A DNA stretch of 64,000 nt from Dyella flava. GTDB taxonomy: Bacteria > Pseudomonadota > Gammaproteobacteria > Xanthomonadales > Rhodanobacteraceae. The translations under genes and the position numbers were made by a program. Each line of letters begins with the position of its first letter. The stretch's first letter is position 1. This document shows, in pieces, positions 26,383 to 34,879 of this stretch. The notes under the pieces are model-generated. The model worked only from the letters and a program-made list of their open reading frames with translations. It had not been told where the DNA came from and did no database searches. Location of the stretch: positions 1-64,000 of the forward strand of contig NZ_JADIKE010000030.1 of the NCBI RefSeq assembly GCF_016904955.1. Direction: 5' to 3'.

Positions 26383-27018
26383 TCAAGCATGATCCGCCGC
26401 TTCACCCTTGAGCCGGCGCCTATGCGCCGCCTGCTTCGCACGATTGCCGCACAGCGACATGCTGCACCACCGGCGCGCATGCCCACGCGTGTGATCAGCA
26501 AACAGCAAGGTGCAAGTCGGACCTTCGCAAGCCTTCACATACGAAAAGTCTTCATCGCAAACCAGCTGAGCCAAGGATTCCGCGATCGGAATCAGCAAGG
26601 TTTCCGGCGAGGTCCAGCGCCGCGACCGCAACAAGCGAAAACCGGACGATGCATCGTCTGCGCCGGCGACAACCTGATGGAATTCGTCATCGCGCTTGAG
26701 CAGCTCATTAAGCGGTTCAAGCTCAGACAGATCCGCGGCTTTCAGCGGGCGGCCCTTGTGGCTGCGCACAAAGGTCCGGAACCACTCGCGCAGGCTGCGT
26801 GCCTGCGCGGCCAGGCGATCGATTTCGCCGGGAATCGCGCGCGCGCGGATTGTCCCCAGCACGTCTTCGGGCACCAGGCGCGCCTGGCCGAGCCAGCTCA
26901 ACAGGCCTTCTCCGTCGTCCAGCCAATCGACCGGGGTGTCCACCGGGGTAGCCAGGGAATTGAGGAAGTCCAGGCCGGGGGAATCGGCGAGGAAAAGGGC
27001 GGGCATCGGCTGGGTCAT
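26383..27018 (-). CDS. CGNR zinc-finger regulator (ABATE domain)
   Basis: A 211-residue putative transcription regulator. The N-terminal ABATE-type stress domain (FLADSPGLDFLNSLA) is followed by the C-terminal CGNR zinc finger, with cysteines in CEGPTCTLLF and RWCSMSLCGNRAK. AGGAGA precedes the start. It is divergent from the alpha/beta hydrolase operon at 27174. Repeated GTTAC-type boxes in the shared region suggest that it controls that operon. Confidence 0.87.
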   Translation of the reverse strand: MTQPMPALFLADSPGLDFLNSLATPVDTPVDWLDDGEGLLSWLGQARLVPEDVLGTIRARAIPGEIDRLAAQARSLREWFRTFVRSHKGRPLKAADLSELEPLNELLKRDDEFHQVVAGADDASSGFRLLRSRRWTSPETLLIPIAESLAQLVCDEDFSYVKACEGPTCTLLFADHTRGHARRWCSMSLCGNRAKQAAHRRRLKGEAADHA

Positions 27019-27058
27019 GGGTGTCTCCTTGTCTTCACAGTAACCGCCTAAAAAGTGC

Positions 27059-27087
27059 TTGACAAGTTACCTTGCTGGCAATAACCT
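27059..27087 (+). promoter_or_regulatory. Promoter of the hydrolase operon with GTTAC boxes
   Basis: TTGACA (27059-27064), 17 bases, TAACCT (27082-27087) is a near-consensus sigma-70 promoter reading toward the hydrolase at 27174. Direct repeats AGTTACCTTG (from 27065) and AGTTACTTTG (from 27106), and CAGTAACCG (27038-27046), surround it. A further CAGTTACCTTC lies inside the first gene near 27278. They are candidate operators for the CGNR regulator. Confidence 0.65.
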
Positions 27088-27173
27088 CCAAATCAACGTT
27101 GAGGCAGTTACTTTGAATTTCAAGCCCGTGACCGCCTCCCACCCAGGGGTCCGACTAGCCAAGTGAGGGTAAT

Positions 27174-27866
27174 ATGAGCAAGAAATCCGCAACCGTCGTC
27201 CTGGCCCATGGTGCATGGGCGGCCGAGGCCAGCTGGGGCAAGGTGGTCAATCTCCTCCAGTCTGATGGCATCAAGACAGTTACCTTCCCGTTACCGCTCT
27301 CGTCCCTGGCCGACGATGTGGCAGCACTGGACGGCGTCCTCGCCAAGGTGGATGGTCCGGTGGTTCTGGTTGGCCACGCTTACGCGGGTGCGGTGATCGC
27401 CGCGACGCAGAGCGCCAAGGTGCGCGCCCTGGTCTATGTCGCTGGGTTGGCGCCGGACGAGGGCGAGACCGTGGCCGAGGTGTTCAATCGCTACGAGCAC
27501 GACAACAAGGCGCCGCAGCTCGCGCCGGGTGCCGACGGTTTGATCCGCCTGCCGCAGGACGCATTCAGCAGCGCGTTTGCACAACATGCTTCGCCGGAAG
27601 AACAGCAAGTACTGGCCGCTACGCAGCCGCCGATTTCCCCCGCATGCATCACCGTTCCGGTTGGGCGTCCGCGCTGGAAGGATCTGCCGTCCTGGTACCT
27701 GCTGGCCGGGCACGATCACATGATCCCCGCGCAGACCCAGCGCTTCATGGCCGAGCGCATGCAGGCACGCATCAGTGTGCATCCCGTTGATCACGTTCCG
27801 AGCATCAGCGCCCCTGAGCTGGTGCAGCAGTTGATCGTCGACGCCGTACAGCAGATCAAAGGCTGA
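27174..27866 (+). CDS. Alpha/beta hydrolase with Ala at the nucleophile position
   Basis: A 230-residue single-domain alpha/beta hydrolase. The fold is clear: VVLAHGAWAAEASWGKV at the oxyanion loop, GPVVLVGHAYAGAVI at the nucleophile elbow, and YLLAGHDHMIP before the last helix. In relatives the elbow reads GHSYGG; here Ser is replaced by Ala (G-H-A-Y-A-G). The protein is therefore unlikely to act as a serine esterase, and may be a binding protein or use another residue. It is first in a run of three same-strand genes behind a good promoter. Confidence 0.85.
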   Translation: MSKKSATVVLAHGAWAAEASWGKVVNLLQSDGIKTVTFPLPLSSLADDVAALDGVLAKVDGPVVLVGHAYAGAVIAATQSAKVRALVYVAGLAPDEGETVAEVFNRYEHDNKAPQLAPGADGLIRLPQDAFSSAFAQHASPEEQQVLAATQPPISPACITVPVGRPRWKDLPSWYLLAGHDHMIPAQTQRFMAERMQARISVHPVDHVPSISAPELVQQLIVDAVQQIKG

Positions 27867-27930
27867 TCACAACCGCTTCCTGACCCTCTTCATTGCCCCA
27901 TTCATTTCTCACCCTACGGAGACAACGATC

Positions 27931-28785
27931 ATGTCCGCTATCCACTACCGCTATGCCAACGTCGATGGTTTCAAGGTCCATTACCGCGAAGCCGGCTCGC
28001 CGGGTAAGCCCAAGCTGCTGCTGCTGCACGGTTTCCCCAGCTCCGGTCACATGTTCCGTGATCTGATCCCGCTGCTGAGCGACAGCTTCCACATCATCGC
28101 GCCCGACCTGCCGGGATTCGGTCTCTCCGACATGCCCTCGCGCGACCAGTTCACCTACACCTTCGACAACATCGCGAACGTGATCGACCGCTTTACCGAC
28201 GTCGTGGGTTTTGATCGCTTCGCCGTCTACGTGTTCGACTACGGCGCGCCCACCGGTTTTCGTCTCGCCGTCAAGCATCCGGAGCGGATCACCGCGATCA
28301 TTTCGCAGAACGGTAATGCTTACCTGGAGGGACTGAGCGAGGGATGGAATCCGATTCAGGCCTATTGGGAAAATCCGACAGCGGCCAACCGGGAAGCCTT
28401 GCGCGGTTTCCTGTCGCCGGAGACAACGCGCTGGCAGTACACGCACGGTGTCGCGGATGAATCACTGGTTTCACCCGATGGCATTGCGCTGGACAATTAC
28501 TACCTCGCGCGCAAGGGCGCCGATGACGTGCAGCTGGATCTGTTCCTGAACTATCAGAGCAACGTCGCGCTCTATCCGACCTTCCAGGCTTATTTCCGTA
28601 GCCATCGCCCGCGTTTTCTCGCCGTGTGGGGGAAAAACGATCCGTTCTTCCTGCCGCCGGGTGCGGAAGCCTTCAAGCGCGACATTCCCGAGGCACAGGT
28701 TCGCTTCTTCGATACCGGGCACTTTGCGCTGGAGACCCATGCGAAAGACATCGCCGACGCCATCCGCGATTTCCTCGCTAACTGA
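27931..28785 (+). CDS. Alpha/beta hydrolase with Asp nucleophile (epoxide hydrolase/dehalogenase-like)
   Basis: A 284-residue hydrolase with HGFPSSGHMFRDL at the oxyanion loop, an aspartate nucleophile in VYVFDYGAPTGFRLA, a cap domain, AVWGKNDPFF and the catalytic histidine in DTGHFALE. The Asp nucleophile places it with epoxide hydrolases and haloalkane dehalogenases, not esterases. It lacks a signal peptide, unlike its paralogue at 32777-33718, which shares most of these motifs. Second gene of the operon begun at 27174. Confidence 0.87.
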   Translation: MSAIHYRYANVDGFKVHYREAGSPGKPKLLLLHGFPSSGHMFRDLIPLLSDSFHIIAPDLPGFGLSDMPSRDQFTYTFDNIANVIDRFTDVVGFDRFAVYVFDYGAPTGFRLAVKHPERITAIISQNGNAYLEGLSEGWNPIQAYWENPTAANREALRGFLSPETTRWQYTHGVADESLVSPDGIALDNYYLARKGADDVQLDLFLNYQSNVALYPTFQAYFRSHRPRFLAVWGKNDPFFLPPGAEAFKRDIPEAQVRFFDTGHFALETHAKDIADAIRDFLAN

Positions 28786-28817
28786 GATCCCTCTCCCACG
28801 CCCATCCGGAGCATCCC

Positions 28818-29588
28818 ATGTCACAGTCAACCGTCATCGTCACTGGCGCGAGTCAAGGCATCGGCCGCGCCACGGCCATCCGTCTGTCGAAGGATTTCGG
28901 TGCGGTAGTGCTGGTTGCGAGAAATCGTGAGCATCTGCTGGAAACAGCCGAAGCGGTCAAGGCCAACGGTGCGAAGACCCTGGTCCTGGATCTGGATCTC
29001 GCAGACAAAGCAGCAGCCAGACAGGTGGTGGAGCAGACTCTCGCTGCATTCGGACGCATTGATGCCTTGGTCAATATCGCGGGAGCGGTGCCGCAGATTG
29101 ATCTGTTCGAGATGACCGACGAGCAGTGGGATGCGGGCATGGCGCTGAAGCTGCACGGCGCCAGGCGCCTTACCATCGAGGCGTGGCCGGCGCTCAAGCA
29201 GGCGAAGGGATCGGTGGTGCTGACCTCGGGCAATTCGGGAATTTTTCCGAAGGCACCTTATGCCGCGGTCGGCACCATCAATGCCGCCATCGTCGCCTTG
29301 GCCAAGGCCTTTGCCGATCGCGGCATTACCGACGGTGTGCAGGTGAACAGCGTGTTGCCCGGCCCGGTGATGACCGGACGCCGGCGCTCCTATCTGGAGC
29401 ACTGGGCACCGCTGCACAACATGACGGTGGCCGAAGCGACCGAGCATTTTCCGCAGGAGGCGGGCATCGCGCGCTATGGCGAACCGGAAGAAATCGCCGA
29501 ACTGATGGCTTTCCTGGTGTCGCCCGGCGCGCGCTGGATGACCGGTTCGGCACTGCGCATGGATGGTGGGGAAGTCAAATCGGTTTGA
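28818..29588 (+). CDS. Short-chain dehydrogenase/reductase with altered active site
   Basis: A 256-residue SDR. The cofactor motif TGASQGIGRA and the NxAG region (LVNIAGAV) are present, with a Ser in VVLTSGNSG. The Y-x3-K signature is changed: the tyrosine segment is APYAAVGTINAAIVALAK, with no lysine four residues after Tyr and Asn where Lys is usual. Some divergent SDRs show this pattern, and activity may be altered. The C-terminal part is normal (GEPEEIAELMAFLVSPGARW). Third gene of the hydrolase operon. Confidence 0.83.
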   Translation: MSQSTVIVTGASQGIGRATAIRLSKDFGAVVLVARNREHLLETAEAVKANGAKTLVLDLDLADKAAARQVVEQTLAAFGRIDALVNIAGAVPQIDLFEMTDEQWDAGMALKLHGARRLTIEAWPALKQAKGSVVLTSGNSGIFPKAPYAAVGTINAAIVALAKAFADRGITDGVQVNSVLPGPVMTGRRRSYLEHWAPLHNMTVAEATEHFPQEAGIARYGEPEEIAELMAFLVSPGARWMTGSALRMDGGEVKSV

Positions 29589-29700
29589 TCGGCGCTAACC
29601 CGGTTCCGCAGCGATGGAAGAAGTCGGCCTGCGGAAGGAATGGGTGCTCGTAACAGGCACCCATTCCCCGATCCGGCTGCAACGCCGTCCAGTAGCCGCA

Positions 29701-30501
29701 TCAACCCGCTACGCGATAGCGTGCCGCCGGCTGCGAACGTGAAAGATTGGGCGACAGCTTTTGCCGCGCACTCTCGAATGCCTGCCAATCCGCCGCTTCC
29801 GGTAGCGCGGGGATCGTCACCAGTTCGCCCTGGTCAAACCCGGCCAGCGCAGCGTCCACCATGTCCTGCGCAGGCATCACGATCTGCGCCGGCAACGCGG
29901 TGATCGGCACGCCAGCGACATCCCAGAATTCCGTGGCGGTCGCGCCCGGCAGCACCGCCTGCACGCGCACACCCTTGTCGGCAAGTTCGTGATGCAGCGA
30001 TTGCGTAAAGGCGAGCACGAACGCCTTGGTGCCGGAGTACACGCCGTTGAGCAGCTCCGGCGCAATGGCCACGATCGACGCGATGTTGATGATGGTGCCG
30101 CGGCCGCGTTCGACAAAGCCCGGAGCCGCCGCATAGGTGAGGCGGGTAAGCGCGCTCACATTGAGCGAAATCATCTCGTCCATCCTGCCGATGTCCGAAC
30201 CCAGCAGGGGCGTGGCTGCGCCGAAGCCCGCATTGTTCACCAGTGCGGTGATGCTCTTGTCCGTGCGCAGCAATTGCTCGACGGCGGTGACACCGGCGGC
30301 GCTGCTCAGGTCAGCGGGGAAGGTCTGCACGGCGCGGCCCGTGGCATCCGACAGACGGCGGGCGAGTTGGTCGAGCCGTTCGCGATTGCGCGCCACCAGG
30401 ATCAGATCGTAGCCGCGGCGTGCCAGGCGGTCGGCGTAAATGGCGCCGATGCCGCTGGAAGCACCGGTAATCAGGGCGGTGCCCTTGGAAGAGGTGTTCA
30501 T
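29701..30501 (-). CDS. Short-chain dehydrogenase/reductase (classical)
   Basis: A 266-residue SDR with TGASSGIGAIYADRL, LVNNAGFGAATP, IINIASIVAI and the complete YSGTK active site (GVYSGTKAFVLAFTQ). The Arg in LVARNRERL suggests NADP(H). The start at 30501 follows GGAGA with normal spacing. It is divergent from the GlxA-type regulator, 120 bases away, which is a likely controller. Substrate unknown. Confidence 0.88.
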   Translation of the reverse strand: MNTSSKGTALITGASSGIGAIYADRLARRGYDLILVARNRERLDQLARRLSDATGRAVQTFPADLSSAAGVTAVEQLLRTDKSITALVNNAGFGAATPLLGSDIGRMDEMISLNVSALTRLTYAAAPGFVERGRGTIINIASIVAIAPELLNGVYSGTKAFVLAFTQSLHHELADKGVRVQAVLPGATATEFWDVAGVPITALPAQIVMPAQDMVDAALAGFDQGELVTIPALPEAADWQAFESARQKLSPNLSRSQPAARYRVAG

Positions 30502-30621
30502 GTCGTTATCTCCGAGATCATGCGCCGGCGGTGTGCTGGCGCCTTGAGATAGTTGTACGTCGGCCACACGTAGACTGAAATGTCATAGATGCCACCTTTT
30601 AGGCCATGCCCGGAGGCTGTC

Positions 30622-31584
30622 ATGCAACGCATGGGTTTCGTGGTTTTTCCCGGTTTCCAGTCCATGAGCCTGGCCGCCGCGTCCGCCTTCGAATTCGCCA
30701 ACCTGGTGGCGGAGGAGACCGTTTATGAGGTGGGCTACTTTTCCGAAACAGGCGGCGCGGTGGCCGGTTCGTTCGGCATGAGCATGCAAACGCAGCCCTT
30801 CGACCGGCAGCCGTTCGATACCGTGCTGGTCTGCGGAGGTGTGGGCGTTCCGCCGTCGACGCCCGCGTTGCTGGATTACGTGCGCGAAGCGCCGCAATCA
30901 TCGCGACGCGTCGCTTCGATCTGCACCGGTGCGTTCGTGCTTGCCGAAGCGGGCCTGCTCGACGGCCGCCGCGTCACCACGCATTGGCTGCTTGCGCGGC
31001 AACTGCAACAGCGCTTTCCCAAGGTAAAGATGGAAGAAGACCGCATCTTTATCATCGATGGACAGATCTGGACCTCGGCCGGCATGAGTGCCGGCATCGA
31101 TCTGGCACTGGCCATGGTCGAGAAAGATCTTGGCGCGCAAGTGGTGCACGAGGTGGCGCAGAAGCTGGTGCTGTATCACCGGCGCTCCGGCGGGCAGTCG
31201 CAATTTTCCGCATTGCTGGAGCTTGAACCGAAATCGGATCGCATCCAGAACGCGCTGACTTATGCCAAGAGTCATCTGCGCTCATCGCTGACGGTAGAGG
31301 AACTGGCGGCGGCGGCGAATCTCAGCCCACGCCAATTCAGCCGCGCTTTTCGCGCCGAAACCGGCCAGTCGCCGGCCAAAGCCGTGGAGAACCTGCGCCT
31401 GGAAGCGGCGCGCCTGATGATGGAACAAACGCGGCATCCAATCGAAGTGGTGGCCAGGGAATCCGGCTTCGCCGATCGCGAACGCATGCGCAGGGCATTC
31501 CTGCGCGCGTTCGGACAACCGCCGCAGGCGCTGCGCCGTCATCTGCGCAGCGAGGAACTTGTTGTTTCATCGGATGAAGCGTAG
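30622..31584 (+). CDS. GlxA-family AraC-type regulator with DJ-1/PfpI domain
   Basis: A 320-residue regulator. Residues 1-180 form a DJ-1/PfpI amidase-like domain with the cysteine elbow in SICTGAFVLAEAG. The C-terminal 110 residues are an AraC double helix-turn-helix (LTVEELAAAANLSPRQFSRA, then IEVVARESGFADRERMRRAF). The start at 30622 has GGAGG five bases upstream. It is divergent from the SDR at 29701-30501 and heads a run of small membrane-protein genes. Confidence 0.9.
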   Translation: MQRMGFVVFPGFQSMSLAAASAFEFANLVAEETVYEVGYFSETGGAVAGSFGMSMQTQPFDRQPFDTVLVCGGVGVPPSTPALLDYVREAPQSSRRVASICTGAFVLAEAGLLDGRRVTTHWLLARQLQQRFPKVKMEEDRIFIIDGQIWTSAGMSAGIDLALAMVEKDLGAQVVHEVAQKLVLYHRRSGGQSQFSALLELEPKSDRIQNALTYAKSHLRSSLTVEELAAAANLSPRQFSRAFRAETGQSPAKAVENLRLEAARLMMEQTRHPIEVVARESGFADRERMRRAFLRAFGQPPQALRRHLRSEELVVSSDEA

Positions 31585-31626
31585 ATATAGCCGCCACGCA
31601 CGCCTGATAACGCAATGGAGGCAGCT

Positions 31627-31860
31627 ATGCCCGGGTTTTGGGGAATGCTCGTCGTTACCGGTCTGGGCCTCACGGTGATGGCTCAGATCATCGCCTCCGC
31701 GCTTTGCTTTGGCCTCAATCCGATGAAGGGTGTCGCATCGCTGGTCGTGCCGGGTTACCTGCTGGTGGGCATCAAGCAGACGCCCTACTACCTGCGCGTG
31801 ATCGGCCTGTGGGCCTGCGGTATCACGGCGATCGTTGCGGGCACCATTGCGCTGTCCTGA
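31627..31860 (+). CDS. Small two- or three-helix membrane protein
   Basis: A 77-residue hydrophobic protein, starting MPGFWGMLVVTGLGLTVMAQ. It has one helix near residues 6-28, a central hydrophobic stretch VASLVVPGYLLVGI, and a last helix VIGLWACGITAIVAGTIAL. No family recognised. The second ATG is used because GGAGG sits directly before it. It follows the GlxA-type regulator by 42 bases on the same strand. Confidence 0.65.
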   Translation: MPGFWGMLVVTGLGLTVMAQIIASALCFGLNPMKGVASLVVPGYLLVGIKQTPYYLRVIGLWACGITAIVAGTIALS

Positions 31861-31959
31861 GGCATGCATCTGCGTGTGTTGATGGTTGTGTTGCACCCAT
31901 CCCATGAATCAAGACCAATAAACACAGCGCACTGAGCAACACAACCGGAGGGCAGGGTG

Positions 31960-32739
31960 ATGCGCATCGCAAGCCTGGGTCATGCGGTTTTCGCTGCAAC
32001 GGTGATCGCGCTCGGTGTGCTGGGTTTGATCCAAGGCCAATTCGCGCCGCTATGGTGGCCAATACCCGTAGGTGCGCCCGCGATCAAGGCACTGGCTTAT
32101 CTGTGTGCGCTGATTTCGTTGTTCTCGGGGCTGGGTCTGCTCTGGCAACGCGCCATGGCTGCACGCGTGCTACTGGTCTATTTTCTGGTCTGGCTGCTGG
32201 TGCTCAGAGTGCCCACGCTTTACCTTGCGCCCACGACGCAAGATGCGTGGTCGGGCTGTGGCGAGGATGCCGTGTATCTGGCCGGCGCCTGGGTGCTGTT
32301 TGCCTGGTTCGCCAATGATCAGGACCGGCGCTACGTCCTTCGTTTCGCGACCGGTGAGCAAGGCGTGCATATCGCACGAGTGATCTATGGCCTGGCCATG
32401 ATTCCATTCGGCATCGGCCACTTCACCTATCTCAAGGAAACGGTCGCGCTGGTGCCCGATTGGTTGCCGTGGCATCTGGCGTGGGCGTACTTCACTGGCT
32501 GCGCGTACCTCGTCGCGGGCGTGGCGATACTTGCGGGCGTATGTGCGCGGTTGGCCGCCGCGCTCTCCGCATTACAGATGGGTGCCTTCACCCTGCTGGT
32601 GTGGGGACCGATCGTGCTGGCCGGTCCCACCGGCTTCCAGTGGAGCGAGAGTGTCGTTTCCTGGACGTTGACGGCAAGCGGCTGGGTCGTGGCCGATTCC
32701 TATCGCGGCATACGCTGGTTCGCCGTAGGCCGCCGCTAA
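31960..32739 (+). CDS. Multi-helix membrane protein, DoxX-like
   Basis: A 259-residue inner-membrane protein with about seven hydrophobic segments. It looks like two DoxX-type four-helix modules in tandem ([19 protein letters not shown]..., then [19 protein letters not shown]...). Function unknown; DoxX relatives take part in thiosulfate, quinone or detoxification chemistry. GTG at 31957 or ATG at 31960 can serve as start, both behind GGAGGG. Confidence 0.65.
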   Translation: MRIASLGHAVFAATVIALGVLGLIQGQFAPLWWPIPVGAPAIKALAYLCALISLFSGLGLLWQRAMAARVLLVYFLVWLLVLRVPTLYLAPTTQDAWSGCGEDAVYLAGAWVLFAWFANDQDRRYVLRFATGEQGVHIARVIYGLAMIPFGIGHFTYLKETVALVPDWLPWHLAWAYFTGCAYLVAGVAILAGVCARLAAALSALQMGAFTLLVWGPIVLAGPTGFQWSESVVSWTLTASGWVVADSYRGIRWFAVGRR

Positions 32740-32776
32740 TTACGAGCATGCAAATACAGCCGTCTGTTTCCATCCA

Positions 32777-33718
32777 TCAGTCGGGATGTCTGGCCATAAA
32801 GTCGAGGATAAGACTGGCCATCTCGTCGTTCTTCTCATCCATGGCGAAGTGACCAGCATCGAGCATATGGATCTCCGCGTTCGGCACATCGCGCTTGAAC
32901 GCCTCTCCACCCGGCGCAATGAACGAAGGATCGTTCCGTCCCCACACCACCAGCGTCGGCGGCTGATGCTGGCGCAGCCATGCTTGCCAGCTCGGGTAGG
33001 CCGCCACATTGGTTCGGTAGTCATAGAGCAGCGTTGTCTGAATCTCGTGCTGCCCTGGTTGCGACAAATGGTTGAATTCGTCAGTCCAGGTGTCCGGGTT
33101 GTAGCGCTCCGGATGTGAGGTGCCGCCGGTATGGCGCTGCTCGGTCGCCGCGAACGAGAGGAAGGCAGCCGGGACCTCCGGATGTGCCTTGGGATCAGCC
33201 CAGTACTCGGCGATTTTCGTCCATTTGGCACCAAGGCCTTCCTTATAGACATTCGCATTCGAAACGATCAGCGCGTGCACCCGCTCCGGATGCGCCAACA
33301 TGATGCGGAAGCCGATCGGTCCGCCGTAGTCATGCAGGAACAGGGTGTAGTGCCTGATTTGCAGCTGCTCAAGCAGAGCATTGGTCGTCTGCGCGAGGTG
33401 ATCGAACGTATACGTATAGGTCGACGGCGATGGTGTGTCGCTCTGGCCGAAACTCGGAAAATCCGGCGCGACGAGGTGATAACGGGTGGCGAGCAGGGGA
33501 ATGAGCGTGTCGAATTCGCGCGACGACGAAGGGAATCCATGCAGCAGCACAATCGTTGGCGCATCCTTCGGACCTGCTTCGCGATAGAACATTCCCACGC
33601 CATCCACCGTTACACGATGGTAGGTGGTCGTTGCAGAGGTCGATGGCACTGGAGCCGCCTGTGCAGCGTGTCCGATGATCATCGCGGATGCCAGTGTAAG
33701 GAAAGTGGGGGTTTTCAT
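32777..33718 (-). CDS. Exported alpha/beta hydrolase with Asp nucleophile
   Basis: A 313-residue hydrolase with a signal peptide (FLTLASAMIIGHAAQAAP). Motifs match epoxide-hydrolase/dehalogenase enzymes: LLHGFPSSSREFDTL, the Asp nucleophile in LFLHDYGGPIGF, VVWGRNDPSFIAPGGEAFKR and the histidine in DAGHFAMDE. It is a clear paralogue of the cytoplasmic protein at 27931-28785 and probably works on the same kind of compound in the periplasm. It converges with the DoxX-like gene. Confidence 0.88.
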   Translation of the reverse strand: MKTPTFLTLASAMIIGHAAQAAPVPSTSATTTYHRVTVDGVGMFYREAGPKDAPTIVLLHGFPSSSREFDTLIPLLATRYHLVAPDFPSFGQSDTPSPSTYTYTFDHLAQTTNALLEQLQIRHYTLFLHDYGGPIGFRIMLAHPERVHALIVSNANVYKEGLGAKWTKIAEYWADPKAHPEVPAAFLSFAATEQRHTGGTSHPERYNPDTWTDEFNHLSQPGQHEIQTTLLYDYRTNVAAYPSWQAWLRQHQPPTLVVWGRNDPSFIAPGGEAFKRDVPNAEIHMLDAGHFAMDEKNDEMASLILDFMARHPD

Positions 33719-33907
33719 TGTTCTCTTCCTCTTGCGTCAGCTTGATGGCGCTTGAATTCGTGCTCGACCGCGCTCAACGAGGTGCCCGGTGAGCGCTGTA
33801 ACGCAAAGATGGTTCTTTCTGAGGGTCAGCCATAGCCGCTGAATCTGCAATTCTGACTTCCGCTACGTGGAAGACTCTATGTTTCATTCCACGCCGACAC
33901 CGCATTA

Positions 33908-34122
33908 CTTCCTCTCCCCTCCGGGGAGAGAGCCTGCCCCGGACTTGATCCGGGGGTTGGGGTGAGGGGCTGCGCTTGCCGGAACATTCACAACTTCCTA
34001 GATGCCTCTTTGGATATTCGCCGCGAGGTTGCCCCCCCACCTCAGTCCTCTCCTCGCTCCTCAGAGCCGAGCACATCCATGTGCTCTCCCCGCGTGCCCC
34101 TCCGGGGAGAGGAAGAAAAGCG
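33908..34122. repeat. Intergenic hairpin repeats (CTCTCCCC/GGGGAGAG and CCCCGGA family)
   Basis: This lies in the 440-base gap between the exported hydrolase and the TetR gene. At 33908-33967 CCTCTCCCCTCCGGGGAGAG is followed by TGCCCCGGACTTGATCCGGG and GGTTGGGGTGAGGGG. At 34082-34122 CTCTCCCCGCGTGCCCCTCC pairs with GGGGAGAGG and ends GAAGAAAAGCG, as at 24201-24248. No gene is supported in this gap. Confidence 0.7.
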
Positions 34123-34157
34123 TGGCCACTCATACGAAACAGCCATCGCGCGTTACC

Positions 34158-34787
34158 TCAACGATCAAGCTCCCTAAGATAAGCACAAAACATATCGCTG
34201 ATGGCATCGCCGTAGATTTCAATCTCCCTGGCCGTGTGAGCACTTTCCGAAAACCCCTTTCCTACGGCACTGAGCGTCGCAGTGATCAGCTCACCCGCCA
34301 AGGCACGTATCGCTTCCGAGGCATTGGGCAGCACCTCCCGCATAAACACGCGCACCGTAGGACCGGCCGCCGCCTTCGCCTCACGCGCTTCATGTGTATC
34401 GCGATAGAGCGGCGCAGCGTCATTAAGCGCCACCCGCATCCGCGCCTCCTCGCATTCCGAGCGGATAAACGCATGCACCAGGATGCGCAGCCGCTCAAGC
34501 GGCGGCTGGCCGGCGTCCTCCAGAATGCCGCGCAGCAGGTCGGTGGTCTGCCGCCATTCGTCGCTTTGCAGCCGGAACAGGATCGCCGCCTTGTTGGGGA
34601 AATACTGATACACCGATCCAACGCTGACCCCGGCCTTCTCCGCCACCCGCGCGGTGGTGAACCGTTGCGCGCCTTCCTTCGCCAAAACCTGAGTAGCGGC
34701 CTGCAGAATCGCTGCGACCAGTTCGGTCGAGCGCGCCTGTTTAGGCTGTTTTCGCACGGAAATTCTAGGATTTCGGTACTCGGTCAT
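34158..34787 (-). CDS. TetR-family regulator
   Basis: A 209-residue TetR regulator with a basic start (RKQPKQARSTELVAAILQAA), an intact helix-turn-helix (FTTARVAEKAGVSVGSVYQY, FPNKAAILFRL) and a ligand domain. The frame is open for 85 more codons upstream, but that extension is arginine/proline-rich shadow sequence over the methyltransferase. The ATG at 34787 gives a normal family start. It is divergent from the O-methyltransferase, 92 bases away, its probable target. Confidence 0.86.
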   Translation of the reverse strand: MTEYRNPRISVRKQPKQARSTELVAAILQAATQVLAKEGAQRFTTARVAEKAGVSVGSVYQYFPNKAAILFRLQSDEWRQTTDLLRGILEDAGQPPLERLRILVHAFIRSECEEARMRVALNDAAPLYRDTHEAREAKAAAGPTVRVFMREVLPNASEAIRALAGELITATLSAVGKGFSESAHTAREIEIYGDAISDMFCAYLRELDR

Positions 34788-34879
34788 AAGGGGCCTGAGA
34801 ACGCGAATAGAAAACGTGATCAATTGGTCGCAATCTAATCCGGCTTGAAGACATACGCAATTTTTTGCCGGAGCCACGC

